From Gammaproteobacteria bacterium (GTDB lineage: Bacteria > Pseudomonadota > Gammaproteobacteria > Pseudomonadales > Azotimanducaceae), in NCBI GenBank assembly GCA_026713185.1, contig JAPOOX010000187.1, positions 1 through 54,775 of the forward strand: DNA of 54,775 bases, in the 5' to 3' direction. How positions within the stretch are numbered: position 1 is the stretch's first letter; each line of letters starts with the position of its first letter. The position numbers and the translations under genes are program-made. Under the pieces are notes generated by a model. That model was not told where the DNA came from. It did not search any database and was given only the letters and a program-made list of their open reading frames with translations. Positions 1 through 9,355 of this stretch are shown one piece after another.

Positions 1-2
1 TC

Positions 3-149
3 GCAGATGGCTTTGGGGCATTCATTTGCTTCAGCGTCTACGCGTCCCTCCGGGATTCCCGAGCTTCCCCCGCATGCCTGTAGTCATGCTCCTCCAACTC
101 GGCGCTCCGACATTATGCTGGTGCAAATGAATACCCCAAAGCCATCTGC
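3..149. repeat. 27-bp inverted repeat enclosing 93 bp
   Basis: The arms at 3-29 and 123-149 are reverse complements over 27 bases with one mismatch (C against T at the 17th base). The 93-bp interior is GC-rich and has no convincing gene. Such paired ends could belong to a small non-autonomous mobile element or form one long hairpin RNA. No target-site duplication can be judged because the left arm lies at the window edge. Further short palindromes follow at 202-213 and 225-239, so the whole 1-292 stretch is structured and apparently non-coding. Confidence 0.6.
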
Positions 150-292
150 TGTATGTCGGGAATAGTGTGTGTTTGATAGCATCGTATGGGGTGCTGCCCC
201 GAAACCCGGGTTTAGATTGTGTTTGATCAGAGCCTGATCTGCCTTCAGCCAAAGCTGATGTAAATATAACCCGATGTGTGCTCCAGGTGGTT

Positions 293-646
293 CTACATGG
301 TAGCAGTCTGACTGGAGGATCCTGGTATTCCGACCAGAAGAGTCTCTATCCTGTCCTTCAACACTTTATCCGGGTCGCTGAATTGAATACCGACTCCCGC
401 AGAATGTGGACTCTTGACCCCTTTCCCGGCAATCCAGACAACTTTACCGGCTATGGGTATTTTTTCAGTTTCTTCCAGCAAATCCAGTAGTATGAGAACT
501 TCGTCTCCGAGTTCATACCCGGTCCTGTTTTCGACAAACAGCCCACCATTTTTAATAAAAGGCATATAACAGTTGTGTAAGGCAACCTTGTTTCTGATCG
601 CCAGTGGGATCATGGTCTTTTTTCTATCACCGCGTAATCTGCTCAT
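293..646 (-). CDS. pilZ: PilZ domain protein
   Basis: A small PilZ-domain protein of 117 residues, the same size as the type IV pilus biogenesis PilZ of Pseudomonas. The frame is open further upstream, but the ATG at 646 gives the family length and begins with a basic stretch (MSRLRGDRKK). A central hydrophobic segment (ELGDEVLILLDLLEE) and the ending VVWIAGKG...GVGIQF match the PilZ beta-barrel. Canonical c-di-GMP binding residues (RxxxR then DxSxxG) are not evident, as in the non-binding PilZ subgroup, so the likely role is pilus assembly by protein contacts. It is the last gene after tmk-holB, its usual position; tatD does not follow. Confidence 0.85.
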   Translation of the reverse strand: MSRLRGDRKKTMIPLAIRNKVALHNCYMPFIKNGGLFVENRTGYELGDEVLILLDLLEETEKIPIAGKVVWIAGKGVKSPHSAGVGIQFSDPDKVLKDRIETLLVGIPGSSSQTATM

Positions 647-753
647 GTTATCTGTCCACAATGTTTGATTTCTGCAAACATCTACCGCCAGGTATGGATA
701 ACAAGAGTGTTCGCAAATGACCTGAATGGGATACTGCACTTTGTCAGGCTATT

Positions 754-1761
754 CTACAAACAAGGTTGACGGGTATCCTGTCCTTTACATGAGATCAGCA
801 ATGACTCTATCAACAGTTGCGGATTTGGGTTTGATGTACTCTCCAGATCACTTAGAACCTGGTATATTTTGTCGCTTAATATAAATAGATTTTCAACACC
901 CAGATTCGTCCCCAACTGTCTGATAACCTCGAGTGAATCTCCATTTGCAAGGATTACCTGATCACCGGTCATCAGGTATTTAACCGTATCGTCAACTATA
1001 CTCTGAATCGATCGGATCACTTCCTGTGGCTCATATTTCAACAGGGATTCACTGACATCAAGACTAGTCACTTTCCCCAGCAACAGCCTGTGAATGGAAG
1101 ACATCACTTCTCTTCTTCTGCTCATGAAATCATCGTTGATATCCCGCAGTACTTTCAGCGGCGAACCACCTGCCACTGCCAGGGCCTGCTTCAGGTCCAG
1201 TGACACATCACCGTTTTCCCTTAACCATGACAATGCCGTATCAACAGCAGGCATCGGAAAGGATAGATATTGACATCGACTCATGATGGTCGGCAAAAGA
1301 CGTGTGGGCTGATCCGAAACCAGAATGAACAAAGTGTTCGGTGTGGGTTCTTCCAAACACTTTAACAGCGCATTGGCTGCCTGTAAGTTCATCTGTTCCG
1401 CTGGATAAAGAAGTGCCACCTTCTCGCCCCCCTGCCCTGAGGTCTGTGCAACCCACTGATTCAACAGGCGTATCTGATCAATCAGGATTTGTTTTGAATC
1501 CTCAGGTTGAATCACCAGGAAGTCTGGATGGGTATCGGCATGCAGAAGATGGCAGGAAGAACAATCATTGCATTGTCTGAAATTACCGTCACTGTCCATG
1601 ACAGGTTCCCTGCAAAGCTTTGAGGCAGCCAGTGTATGGGCGAATATCCGCTTACCGAGGTCAGGAGACCCGATCAGCAACAAGGCGTGTGGCTGACGTC
1701 CGGAATGCCGTTGCTTACGAACCAGCGTCCATTGTGCTTTATGCCAGGGAAGGTCTGTCAT
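754..1761 (-). CDS. holB: DNA polymerase III delta' subunit
   Basis: Delta' is a non-hydrolysing member of the clamp-loader AAA+ complex that opens the beta sliding clamp. The product is about 335 residues, the family length. It has a degenerate Walker A (GSPDLGKR), a cysteine-rich zinc finger (CNDCSSCHLL plus an upstream Cys), the ALLKCLEEP block and the SRC sensor motif (IMSRCQ). The ATG at 1761 shares one base with the tmk stop (TGATG), indicating translational coupling; a TTG lies one codon upstream. A 107-nt gap separates it from pilZ. Confidence 0.93.
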   Translation of the reverse strand: MTDLPWHKAQWTLVRKQRHSGRQPHALLLIGSPDLGKRIFAHTLAASKLCREPVMDSDGNFRQCNDCSSCHLLHADTHPDFLVIQPEDSKQILIDQIRLLNQWVAQTSGQGGEKVALLYPAEQMNLQAANALLKCLEEPTPNTLFILVSDQPTRLLPTIMSRCQYLSFPMPAVDTALSWLRENGDVSLDLKQALAVAGGSPLKVLRDINDDFMSRRREVMSSIHRLLLGKVTSLDVSESLLKYEPQEVIRSIQSIVDDTVKYLMTGDQVILANGDSLEVIRQLGTNLGVENLFILSDKIYQVLSDLESTSNPNPQLLIESLLISCKGQDTRQPCL

Positions 1762-2462
1762 CAATGATTCTGATTCAGAAATTTATTAATAAAGTGTTCC
1801 AGTTCTACACGAATGCGTTGTTGTACCTGTGTGACCGTTCCTGACCCGTCGACGACATGGCTACGGGTTTCCAACCCGGCTCGGGAGAGGAATACTTCAC
1901 GTACCTGTTCAAAGAACAGCAATTTCTCGTTTTCAAAACGGTCAACTGTCTCAGCTGGTTCAATTGACGTCTTTTCTCCTGACTCCCCGGCCAAAGACTG
2001 TGCATTTTCTTTTCGTCTGGCAGCACGCTCCAGACCCACGCCTGCCGGCAGGTCAAGTATGAAAGTGCAATCCGGTACAATACCACCCAGTGTCAATTTC
2101 TCCAGTTGTGAGATGGTTTCGAGTTCAATACCCCGGCCACCACCCTGGTAGGCATAACTTGAATCAGTAAAACGATCACAAACTACCCATTGACCGGCTG
2201 CCAAAGCCGGTTCTATCACCGTTTGTACATGTTCCGTTCTGGCAGCAAACATCAGCAATAACTCGGTCATTGAACACATTGATGAGTGCAGCAGGAGTTG
2301 ACGCAACTTTTCTCCCAGGTGGGAGCCTCCTGGTTCACGTGTGGTAATACAAGGCAAACCCCGCTCTGCAAGCAACAGCTCAATTGTCCTGACACTGGTT
2401 GACTTACCAACTCCTTCAAGACCTTCAAGCGTAATCAATGCACCTCGTTCAGACACTGACAT
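1761..2462 (-). CDS. tmk: Thymidylate kinase
   Basis: Phosphorylates dTMP to dTDP in the cytoplasm. The P-loop GLEGVGKS is at residues 14-21, followed by TREPGG and the substrate-binding block CDRFTDSSYAYQGGGRGI. The LID region carries an insertion of roughly 15-20 residues between ARRKENAQS and VDRFENE, longer than usual, which brings the protein to 233 residues against about 210 typically. The ATG at 2462 was preferred; an in-frame TTG at 2471 would overlap the mltG stop. Neither has a clear ribosome binding site, so coupling to mltG translation is likely. Confidence 0.93.
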   Translation of the reverse strand: MSVSERGALITLEGLEGVGKSTSVRTIELLLAERGLPCITTREPGGSHLGEKLRQLLLHSSMCSMTELLLMFAARTEHVQTVIEPALAAGQWVVCDRFTDSSYAYQGGGRGIELETISQLEKLTLGGIVPDCTFILDLPAGVGLERAARRKENAQSLAGESGEKTSIEPAETVDRFENEKLLFFEQVREVFLSRAGLETRSHVVDGSGTVTQVQQRIRVELEHFINKFLNQNH

Positions 2463-2467
2463 GGTTT

Positions 2468-3499
2468 TCAATACTGCTGTTGTGTACTTCGATAGTCTTT
2501 TCTTCTCCCCGATCTTTGATAACGTTCCACGGCGGCATTATGTTCTTCAAGACTTTTTGAAAAGTAACTCGATCCATCTCCCTTGGCTACAAAATAAAGA
2601 TACTCTCCCGCTGCAGGATGTAATGCTGCCTGAATGGACGCGAGTCCAGGCATTGCAATTGGCGTTGGCGGTAATCCTGCATGAACGTAGGTATTATACG
2701 GGGTATCTTCTTTTAAATGCCGCAGAAGGAGATCACCTTTATACCTGCTTCCCAATCCATAGATCACTGTGGGGTCGGATTGAAGCCTCATCCGTTGTTC
2801 AAGCCGGTTGAAAAATACCCTGGCCACCCTGCCCCGATCATCGTTCACTCCAGTTTCTTTCTCGATCATGGATGCGATTATAAGCGCTTCGTATGGAGTT
2901 CCGATCAAATTTCCCACTGATCGTCCCGGCCAGTTCTCATCGAGAACCCGGATCATTTTCCTGTGTGCCTGTCTGAGAATATCAATATCGGAATCACCGC
3001 TGGTAAAGTGATAGGTATCCGGGAAAAACCAACCTTCCGGGTTCATTCCGGGTTTACCCAGTAGAGTCATAATACCAAGGTCTGTTTCGCTGGAAATCTG
3101 CTGATGAATCTCCGGTTCTGCATCCAGAGCCTTCCGCCAGTCCGCGAATGTCCAGCCTTCAACGAATGTGATCCCCCACTCCATAACCTTCCCGGATCGC
3201 AGCAAGGCCAGCAACTCCCGGGGTGAGTTCACTTCAGAAATGTCATATTTGCCAGCTTTTAACTGACCTTGGGACTCTGTCATCATGGCATAAAATCTGA
3301 ATATTACTGCCGGCATATTAACGATTCCAGCATCCACAAGGTTATGAGTAATTCTGTACAGGGATGCTCCGGAGGCAACCAGATAGGTTTGATTCGAGGA
3401 GACAATTAAAGGTGAATTTATCAATCGGTAACAATGTAATGTACCGGAAACGATCACCAGCACCACTACGATAAACAGAATTACCATTATGCGATGCAT
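2468..3499 (-). CDS. mltG: Endolytic murein transglycosylase MltG
   Basis: Cleaves nascent peptidoglycan strands at the inner membrane and so terminates glycan chains. The 343-residue product has one N-terminal membrane segment (residues about 5-22), a LysM-like subdomain and the YceG catalytic domain with the conserved EKET motif near residues 213-216, followed by FFNRL and QSDPTVIYGLG. It sits between fabF and tmk as in E. coli, but pabC, which usually separates fabF and mltG, is absent; the gap to fabF is 47 nt. Confidence 0.93.
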   Translation of the reverse strand: MHRIMVILFIVVVLVIVSGTLHCYRLINSPLIVSSNQTYLVASGASLYRITHNLVDAGIVNMPAVIFRFYAMMTESQGQLKAGKYDISEVNSPRELLALLRSGKVMEWGITFVEGWTFADWRKALDAEPEIHQQISSETDLGIMTLLGKPGMNPEGWFFPDTYHFTSGDSDIDILRQAHRKMIRVLDENWPGRSVGNLIGTPYEALIIASMIEKETGVNDDRGRVARVFFNRLEQRMRLQSDPTVIYGLGSRYKGDLLLRHLKEDTPYNTYVHAGLPPTPIAMPGLASIQAALHPAAGEYLYFVAKGDGSSYFSKSLEEHNAAVERYQRSGRRKDYRSTQQQY

Positions 3500-3546
3500 A
3501 AGAAATCCAATTCAGCCACAAACCAATGCAGTCAATCCTGCCCACA

Positions 3547-4794
3547 TCAATCAAGTGCCTTGACTATCAAGGTGCCATTGGTGCCACCAAATCCAAAGGA
3601 ATTACTGAGAGCAGCGTCAAAATTGAATTCTCTGGCAGTGTGGGGAATATAGTCCAGGTCACAGGCATCATCCGGATTGTCAAGGTTGATGGTCGGCGGC
3701 GCCACCTGGTGATGCAGGCTCAGGATACTGATGACGGCTTCAATGGACCCTGCAGCACCAAGCGTATGGCCAATCATCGATTTGGTGGAGCTGATGGCGA
3801 CCTTGCAGGCATGATTTCCCAATGTCGTTTTTATCGCTATTGTCTCAGCAATATCCCCTAGGGGTGTAGAGGTCCCATGGGCATTGATATAGCCGATTGC
3901 TTCTGCATTCAGTTTCGCATCCCGCAGTGCATTTTCCATCGACATAACAGCGCCGGAGCCATTCACTGACGGAGAAGTCATATGGGTTGCGTCCGAGCTC
4001 ATGCCAAAACCGGCAAGCTCACAATAGACCCTGGCGCCACGGCGTTTTGCATGTTCGTATTCTTCGAGCACAATGACTGCCGCTCCGTCGCTCAACACGA
4101 ATCCATCACGGTCCCTGTCCCACGGTCGGCTGGCTTGTTCTGGATTTTCGTTGCGGGTAGACAGCGCTTTCATGGCTGCGAAGCCAGCCATAGTTGTTGG
4201 CGAAGTGGACTTTTCAGCACCACCGGCAAGCATTACATCCACATCGCCACTGGAAATCAAACGGGCTGCAACACCGATGTTATGGGTCCCAGTAGTACAG
4301 GCTGTAGTAATGGCAATATTAGGGCCCTGGAGTCCAAACATGATGGAAAGATGACCAGCAATCATATTGATGATGCTGGAAGGAACAAAGAAAGGCGAAA
4401 CTCGACCCGGTCCACGATTCAATATCACATCATGGCAGGTTTCGATGGTAACGATACCTCCAATGCCCGATCCAACTGCAACCCCGATTCTGTGTCTGTT
4501 TTCGTCAGTGACCTCAAGACCTGAGTCGCGAATAGCCTGGATACCGGTAACCAGCCCGAACTGAATGAACCCATCCATACGTCTGGCTTCTTTCGGCGGT
4601 AGAAAATCTCCAACATCGAAATCCGGGACAGCGCCACCAAAACGAACCGGATAGTCCTGAACGTCAAACGAGGTAATGGGTGAAATACCACTTTCCCCGG
4701 CCAAAAGACCTTCCCAGGAGCTATCAAGAGAAGCTCCCAGCGGTGTTATCATACCAAGACCCGTTACCACGACTCTCCGATTACTCAAACCCAT
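3547..4794 (-). CDS. fabF: 3-oxoacyl-ACP synthase II
   Basis: Condenses malonyl-ACP with growing acyl-ACP in type II fatty acid synthesis. About 415 residues, the usual length. The nucleophile Cys lies in [12 protein letters not shown], and the two catalytic His are in [11 protein letters not shown] and [10 protein letters not shown]; the glycine-rich ending [12 protein letters not shown] is intact. The ATG at 4794 puts the family N-terminus [11 protein letters not shown] at once after the start; an in-frame GTG lies at 4830. It follows acpP after a 152-nt gap that holds a terminator-like hairpin, so it is probably read at a lower level than acpP. Confidence 0.95.
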   Translation of the reverse strand: MGLSNRRVVVTGLGMITPLGASLDSSWEGLLAGESGISPITSFDVQDYPVRFGGAVPDFDVGDFLPPKEARRMDGFIQFGLVTGIQAIRDSGLEVTDENRHRIGVAVGSGIGGIVTIETCHDVILNRGPGRVSPFFVPSSIINMIAGHLSIMFGLQGPNIAITTACTTGTHNIGVAARLISSGDVDVMLAGGAEKSTSPTTMAGFAAMKALSTRNENPEQASRPWDRDRDGFVLSDGAAVIVLEEYEHAKRRGARVYCELAGFGMSSDATHMTSPSVNGSGAVMSMENALRDAKLNAEAIGYINAHGTSTPLGDIAETIAIKTTLGNHACKVAISSTKSMIGHTLGAAGSIEAVISILSLHHQVAPPTINLDNPDDACDLDYIPHTAREFNFDAALSNSFGFGGTNGTLIVKALD

Positions 4795-4895
4795 TCCCTT
4801 TCGTATTAGACGTGTTGTGTACCTTGCCACACATTACAATCACATATACCCGACTGATTCAAAAAATTCCATTGATTGACAGTTCACAGAAAACA

Positions 4896-4928
4896 AAAGC
4901 CGCATCAGGGTAAGAACAATGCGGCTTT
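4896..4928 (-). terminator. Rho-independent terminator or attenuator after acpP
   Basis: A perfect 10-bp stem (AAAGCCGCAT / ATGCGGCTTT) with a 13-base loop lies 18 nt after the acpP stop. On the minus strand the stem runs into TTTTGTTTTC, as expected for intrinsic termination. Its place between acpP and fabF suggests partial termination that makes acpP mRNA more abundant than fabF mRNA. Confidence 0.8.
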
Positions 4929-4946
4929 AAGAGATCCTGTTTCAAA

Positions 4947-5180
4947 CTACGTGTGGGCTTCGACGTAGTCCATTGCTTCTTTGACAGTAGTAATTTTCTC
5001 AGCTTCTTCGTCAGGAATTTCTGTTTCGAATTCTTCCTCCAAAGCCATTACCAACTCCACGGTATCCAGTGAATCTGCACCGAGGTCTTCAACGAACGAA
5101 GCTTCCGCGGTGATCTCCTCTTCTTTAACGCCAAGTTGTTCACAAACCAGTTTAATTATACGTTCTTCTGTTGTGCTCAT
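4947..5180 (-). CDS. acpP: Acyl carrier protein
   Basis: Carries acyl intermediates on a 4'-phosphopantetheine arm for fatty acid, lipid A and phospholipid synthesis. The product has 77 residues, is strongly acidic, and the attachment site is Ser37 in [10 protein letters not shown]. It is near-identical in layout to E. coli AcpP. It lies 119 nt after fabG; this gap could hold its own promoter, and a terminator-like hairpin follows it. Confidence 0.97.
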   Translation of the reverse strand: MSTTEERIIKLVCEQLGVKEEEITAEASFVEDLGADSLDTVELVMALEEEFETEIPDEEAEKITTVKEAMDYVEAHT

Positions 5181-5299
5181 GCCTGGTTACTCCAAAATAA
5201 TCGCAGCTATAGCTGCACTAGTTAATTTAATGCCAGTTAACTGATCGAGTATCCTTACAGAAAACCGGATCGAAAAAAACCGACGTTGATTTGAAACTA

Positions 5300-6034
5300 T
5301 TAACCCATATACAAACCGCCGTTAACATTAATTGTCTCACCGGTGATATATCCCGCCTGACTACTGGCAAGAAATGCTACCAATGCAGCTATATCCTCAC
5401 CTTTGCCCAGTCGACCGGCGGGAATGCGAGCCAGCAAAGCTGTCGTCTGATCTTCACCAAGATCACTTGTCATGTCAGTTTCGATAAAGCCTGGTGCGAT
5501 GGAATTGACTGTAATGTTCCTGGAACCCAGTTCAAGCGCCAGAGAACGGCTATAACCTTCCATACCTGCCTTGGCGGCCGCATAATTACTCTGACCTGCA
5601 TTACCCATTCTCGAAACGACAGAACTGATGTTAATAATCCTACCCCATCTAGCCCTGATCATACCACGCAGACAGTTTCTGGTAACTTGATAAATCGAGT
5701 TCAGATTAGTATCCAGAACTGATTGCCACTGATCATCATTCATTCTCAAGGCAAGGTTGTCCCGGGTGATACCGGCATTGTTAACCAGTATGAGTGGTGT
5801 TTCAAAATCCGCCTTGATGGAAGTGAAAAAACTGGAAATGGAATCCACCTGCGATACATCCAACACATAACCTTTACCCTTTCCGTCCAATTCGTCAGTA
5901 ATGCCTTTGGCCCCTTCCAGGGATGTTGCTGTGCCTATTACACCAATACCATCATTGGCAAGTCTCAGGGCAATGCTCCTGCCAATACCACGGCTGGCGC
6001 CCGTTACTATGGCATTAGTATTCATTCCTGACAT
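5300..6034 (-). CDS. fabG: 3-oxoacyl-ACP reductase
   Basis: NADPH-dependent reduction of 3-oxoacyl-ACP. The product is a 244-residue short-chain dehydrogenase with the nucleotide-binding GASRGIGRSIAL near residues 8-19, the NNAG motif, catalytic Ser in NISSV, and the YAAAK Tyr/Lys pair. The C-terminus (TINVNGGLYMG) matches FabG. The ATG at 6034 overlaps the fabD stop by one base (TAATG); a second ATG three codons in, at 6025, is also possible. Confidence 0.95.
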   Translation of the reverse strand: MSGMNTNAIVTGASRGIGRSIALRLANDGIGVIGTATSLEGAKGITDELDGKGKGYVLDVSQVDSISSFFTSIKADFETPLILVNNAGITRDNLALRMNDDQWQSVLDTNLNSIYQVTRNCLRGMIRARWGRIINISSVVSRMGNAGQSNYAAAKAGMEGYSRSLALELGSRNITVNSIAPGFIETDMTSDLGEDQTTALLARIPAGRLGKGEDIAALVAFLASSQAGYITGETINVNGGLYMG

Positions 6035-6960
6035 TAATCCACTTCCAGAAGGATGTTTTTCAGACTATCCAGTGATGAAATATTGCCTGACTGTATGGAT
6101 TTATTGATACGGCGACTCAGTCCTGACAAAATCCTGCCCGGGCCGCATTCGATGATTCGGTCAATACCTGTATTGATGATTCTTTGAATGGTGTTTGTCC
6201 ATAGTACTGCACTCGAAATCTGTGCTACCAGGTTGGCTCTGATTGTATCGGTATCAGTCGAGAAGTCAGCGTGAACGTTCTGGATAACCGGAATCTCCGG
6301 TTTATTGAGAGGAACATCCGTCAGCAAAGATTCCATGTTGTCGGCAGCGGGCTGCATCAGCGCACAGTGGAAAGGGGCACTGACGGCGAGTTGCATTGCA
6401 CGCCTGGCTCCTGCTTCCTTACAGGCATCAACCACTCGCTTCAGTGCTCCCACATGTCCAGCCACTACCACCTGACCAGGTGCATTGAAGTTTGCCGCCT
6501 GGATCACTTCCCGGCCGGCATGTTGATTGCAAATTTGAATAACCTGTTCATCTTCAAGGCCCAGTATCGCAGCCATGCTGCCCTCACCCAATGGCACAGC
6601 AGACTGCATGAACCGACCACGTTGGCGGACAATATCAACAGCATCTTCAAATGCCATGACCCCAGATGCAACCAGGGCTGAATATTCACCAAGACTATGA
6701 CCAGCAACCACTGCTGGAGCATCAAGTCCTCTATCCCTGGCCTGAAACCATAGTGCAAGACTGGCAGTCAACAACGCCGGTTGGGTAAATTCAGTCTGGT
6801 TGAGTCTTTCTTCCGGACCGTTCTGCACCAGGTCCCAAAGATCATAACCCAGAATTTCTGATGCCCTGTTGAAAACCGGGGCAGCTTCGCCGGCCAGATC
6901 GCTCAACATGCCAACATGTTGAGACCCTTGCCCCGGGAAGACAAAAGCATACTTGCTCAT
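6034..6960 (-). CDS. fabD: Malonyl-CoA:ACP malonyltransferase
   Basis: Moves malonyl from CoA to ACP. The 308-residue product shows the GQGSQ oxyanion motif at the N-terminus, the nucleophile in GHSLGEYSA, the conserved Arg in RGRFMQ and the catalytic His in APFHCALM. Its upstream neighbour is rpmF at only 36 nt; plsX and fabH, which normally lie between them, are missing. Confidence 0.95.
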   Translation of the reverse strand: MSKYAFVFPGQGSQHVGMLSDLAGEAAPVFNRASEILGYDLWDLVQNGPEERLNQTEFTQPALLTASLALWFQARDRGLDAPAVVAGHSLGEYSALVASGVMAFEDAVDIVRQRGRFMQSAVPLGEGSMAAILGLEDEQVIQICNQHAGREVIQAANFNAPGQVVVAGHVGALKRVVDACKEAGARRAMQLAVSAPFHCALMQPAADNMESLLTDVPLNKPEIPVIQNVHADFSTDTDTIRANLVAQISSAVLWTNTIQRIINTGIDRIIECGPGRILSGLSRRINKSIQSGNISSLDSLKNILLEVD

Positions 6961-6996
6961 AGAAACTCACCTGGATTTGCAGAATCCGGGATATGA

Positions 6997-7182
6997 TTAC
7001 TCGCTGTCATCATTCTGATGGACAAATTTCTTCCCGCGATAGTATCCGTCTGCTGTCACATGATGCCGTCGATGGATTTCACCCGTAGCAGGATCTTCGG
7101 ACAATGTCGGTCTGCCAAGAGAATCATGCGACCTGCGTTGCCCGCGTCGTGACCGGGTCACCTTGTTTTTCTGAACTGCCAT
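6997..7182 (-). CDS. rpmF: 50S ribosomal protein L32
   Basis: A 61-residue basic protein beginning [20 protein letters not shown], the L32 signature. It lacks the paired cysteines of zinc-binding L32 versions. It follows yceD by 13 nt, the conserved yceD-rpmF pair, and leads into fabD. Confidence 0.96.
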   Translation of the reverse strand: MAVQKNKVTRSRRGQRRSHDSLGRPTLSEDPATGEIHRRHHVTADGYYRGKKFVHQNDDSE

Positions 7183-7195
7183 GGTTCACTCCACG

Positions 7196-7696
7196 TTAAT
7201 CTTTCATCAATTTCGATAATCCGGCAAAGGGCTGCCGGGTCAAATCCCCGGATTCGCTGCTGGTACTGACGGTACATCCGGATGACTCATGTCGAGGCGC
7301 CATCGGCAGATCCAGAATCAATTCATCTTCGAATATGTCCACCGGATCAACCAAAGTGGAAGTTACTACAATTCCATCTTTGGACGGTGTCAGTAAATCC
7401 AGTGCTTCCCTGTCTCTGACCAGTATTGTCCGTACCTCAACTACAACCTCATAGTCCAATAATTCAAGACATTTCTGACACAACAGTTGAACCCGGACAG
7501 CCGCCGAGCCAATTGCTTCAATTTGTTGCTGCATGTCCTTTCGAAATCCCAGACTTACCTCTACAAAGGGGTCATTTTCAGTTACCAGTAAAGCAAATCT
7601 GGAAAACCTCCACAGTGCAATAGTGCCCTGTATCGTATTTCCTTCTTCAACTGTTCTGCTGAAATTGATCTTTTCCGGAAGGGACCCTGCTAACAT
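7196..7696 (-). CDS. yceD: YceD/DUF177 family protein
   Basis: A 166-residue protein of the DUF177 family, always found next to rpmF and linked in other bacteria to 23S rRNA accumulation. The region VRVQLLCQKCLE holds the CxxC pair typical of the family, and the C-terminal acidic stretch EDELILDLPMAP is also typical. The ATG at 7696 lies 15 nt from the divergent yceF start, so the promoters of the two genes overlap each other's coding ends. Confidence 0.9.
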   Translation of the reverse strand: MLAGSLPEKINFSRTVEEGNTIQGTIALWRFSRFALLVTENDPFVEVSLGFRKDMQQQIEAIGSAAVRVQLLCQKCLELLDYEVVVEVRTILVRDREALDLLTPSKDGIVVTSTLVDPVDIFEDELILDLPMAPRHESSGCTVSTSSESGDLTRQPFAGLSKLMKD

Positions 7697-7711
7697 ACGG
7701 GGCGCATCTTA

Positions 7712-8344
7712 GTGATCAGACCAGAAACTGTCAAAGGAAATCGTCAATACGTGCCTGCCACCACTATTATACTCGGGTCAAATTCCCGTATGCGCCGGGA
7801 ACTCCTGGAACGTTTGCAAATACCCTTTATTCAGACCTCACCACTGTATGAGGAAATAAAAATTCCCGGGGAATCAGCAACAGACATGGCTCTGAGACTC
7901 GCGGAAGGTAAAGCCAGGTCCATACCCGTTGATCAACGTGAGAAATACATCATCATCGGCTCCGATCAGGTGGCACATGTCGACGGGACGGTGTTATTCA
8001 AGCCGGGCAATCATGAACGGGCTGTCAGGCAGTTGTTGCAGTCTGCAAACCGTTGGGTAACTTTCACAACGGCTGTGTGTCTTCTGGATGATAAAAATAA
8101 ATCAGTTTCCGGTGTGGAGGAGTACCATGTCAAATTCCGGCAATTGACACACCGGGATATTGAGCGATATCTCGAATTGGAACAACCCTATGAAAGTGCC
8201 GGCAGTCTCCATGCCGAATCCCTGGGTATAACGCTGCTTGAAAATACCAACGGCAGGGATATCACAACATTGTATGGCCTGCCGTTAATGTTGTTGCAGG
8301 ACCTTTTTCTGCAACTGGGGATAGACTTTGTAGACCTCAGATAA
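7712..8344 (+). CDS. yceF: Maf-like nucleotide pyrophosphatase (YceF type)
   Basis: Maf-family house-cleaning pyrophosphatase; the YceF subgroup hydrolyses 7-methyl-GTP. The product has 210 residues and shows LGSNSRMRRELLERL near residues 22-36 and IIGSDQVA, where the general-base Asp lies. The first codon is GTG at 7712, with a short extra N-terminus compared with E. coli. Position between divergent yceD and convergent rluC is conserved in Gammaproteobacteria and supports the YceF assignment over the other Maf paralogue. Confidence 0.9.
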   Translation: MIRPETVKGNRQYVPATTIILGSNSRMRRELLERLQIPFIQTSPLYEEIKIPGESATDMALRLAEGKARSIPVDQREKYIIIGSDQVAHVDGTVLFKPGNHERAVRQLLQSANRWVTFTTAVCLLDDKNKSVSGVEEYHVKFRQLTHRDIERYLELEQPYESAGSLHAESLGITLLENTNGRDITTLYGLPLMLLQDLFLQLGIDFVDLR

Positions 8345-8383
8345 TATTGATTCAATCAGATTTATTGTAGTATTTACTTTGTA

Positions 8384-9355
8384 TTATAATTCCATATTAT
8401 TGTTAAATATATTCTTTTCTAAACTTTCAAACCTGGGATCCACCGGAGCGTTAACGGTAAATCCTGGAAAATCTTCCAGATCGGGAATTTCAAGACGACT
8501 GGCATGCAACATCAGTCGGTGATTCTTCAGATACTGCAGAGCTCTGGCATCAGCTTCGAGGTCGCCATACCGTTTATCTCCCACAACAGGATGTCCGGTA
8601 TACCTGCAATGAACCCTGATCTGATGTGTTCGCCCGGTAATTGCTTCAGCCTCCAGCAAGGAGAAATTACCACTTCGCGCTAAAATCCTGAAATCAGTGA
8701 TCGATGGCTTACCCATGGAGGAAACTCTGGACACTCGTTCTCCATTTTGCAGTGTATTCTTGACGATGGGGGCATCTACCCGTGTTATTTTGCCAGGCCA
8801 GCAACCATGAACAATGACCCGATAATACTTCCCAAGATCCGATCGGGTACGAAATGCCTGCTGCATGATGCGCAGATATCGCCTGTTTCTGGCAATCATC
8901 AAACAACCGGATGTGTCACGGTCAAGACGGTGCATCAACTCAAGCTTCTCTTCCGGAAGACAGGCACGAAGAGATTCAATGGCGCCAGACGAAATCCCAC
9001 TGCCACCATGGACAGCCAACCCCGCCGGCTTATTAATAACATAGATTACTTTGTTTTCATAAATTATTCTTTTTATTAAATATTTTTCATATTTTTTTGA
9101 TACCGTGCTGTTGCCGGTTCGCACTGGTGGGATACGTAATTGATCACCTGAAACCAGTCTGGTATCAGCGCGGACACGTTTCCCGTTGATACGGACCTCA
9201 CCTTTACGGATCAATCGGTATATTCTTGACTTGGGTACACCTTTCAACACCCGTAATAGATAGTTATCCACACGCTGACCATCATAATCATCCTGGATGA
9301 CCACTTTCTGGACATTGGTTTTACCGGATCTTCCTGAGTCTTTGGCAGAAATCAT
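8384..9355 (-). CDS. rluC: 23S rRNA pseudouridine synthase RluC
   Basis: Makes pseudouridines in 23S rRNA (955, 2504 and 2580 in E. coli). An N-terminal S4 domain (residues about 16-75, with GQRVDNYLLRVLKG and KGEVRINGKRV) is followed by the RluA-type catalytic domain with HRLDRDTSGCLM, in which the first Asp is the nucleophile, and RTHQIRVH. The length of 323 residues matches RluC. It is divergent from rne, as in E. coli. Confidence 0.94.
   Translation of the reverse strand: MISAKDSGRSGKTNVQKVVIQDDYDGQRVDNYLLRVLKGVPKSRIYRLIRKGEVRINGKRVRADTRLVSGDQLRIPPVRTGNSTVSKKYEKYLIKRIIYENKVIYVINKPAGLAVHGGSGISSGAIESLRACLPEEKLELMHRLDRDTSGCLMIARNRRYLRIMQQAFRTRSDLGKYYRVIVHGCWPGKITRVDAPIVKNTLQNGERVSRVSSMGKPSITDFRILARSGNFSLLEAEAITGRTHQIRVHCRYTGHPVVGDKRYGDLEADARALQYLKNHRLMLHASRLEIPDLEDFPGFTVNAPVDPRFESLEKNIFNNNMEL

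Noticed and set aside
2341..2811. Long plus-strand frame opposite tmk and mltG
   Set aside because: It is the antisense of two well-supported genes and has no recognisable protein features.
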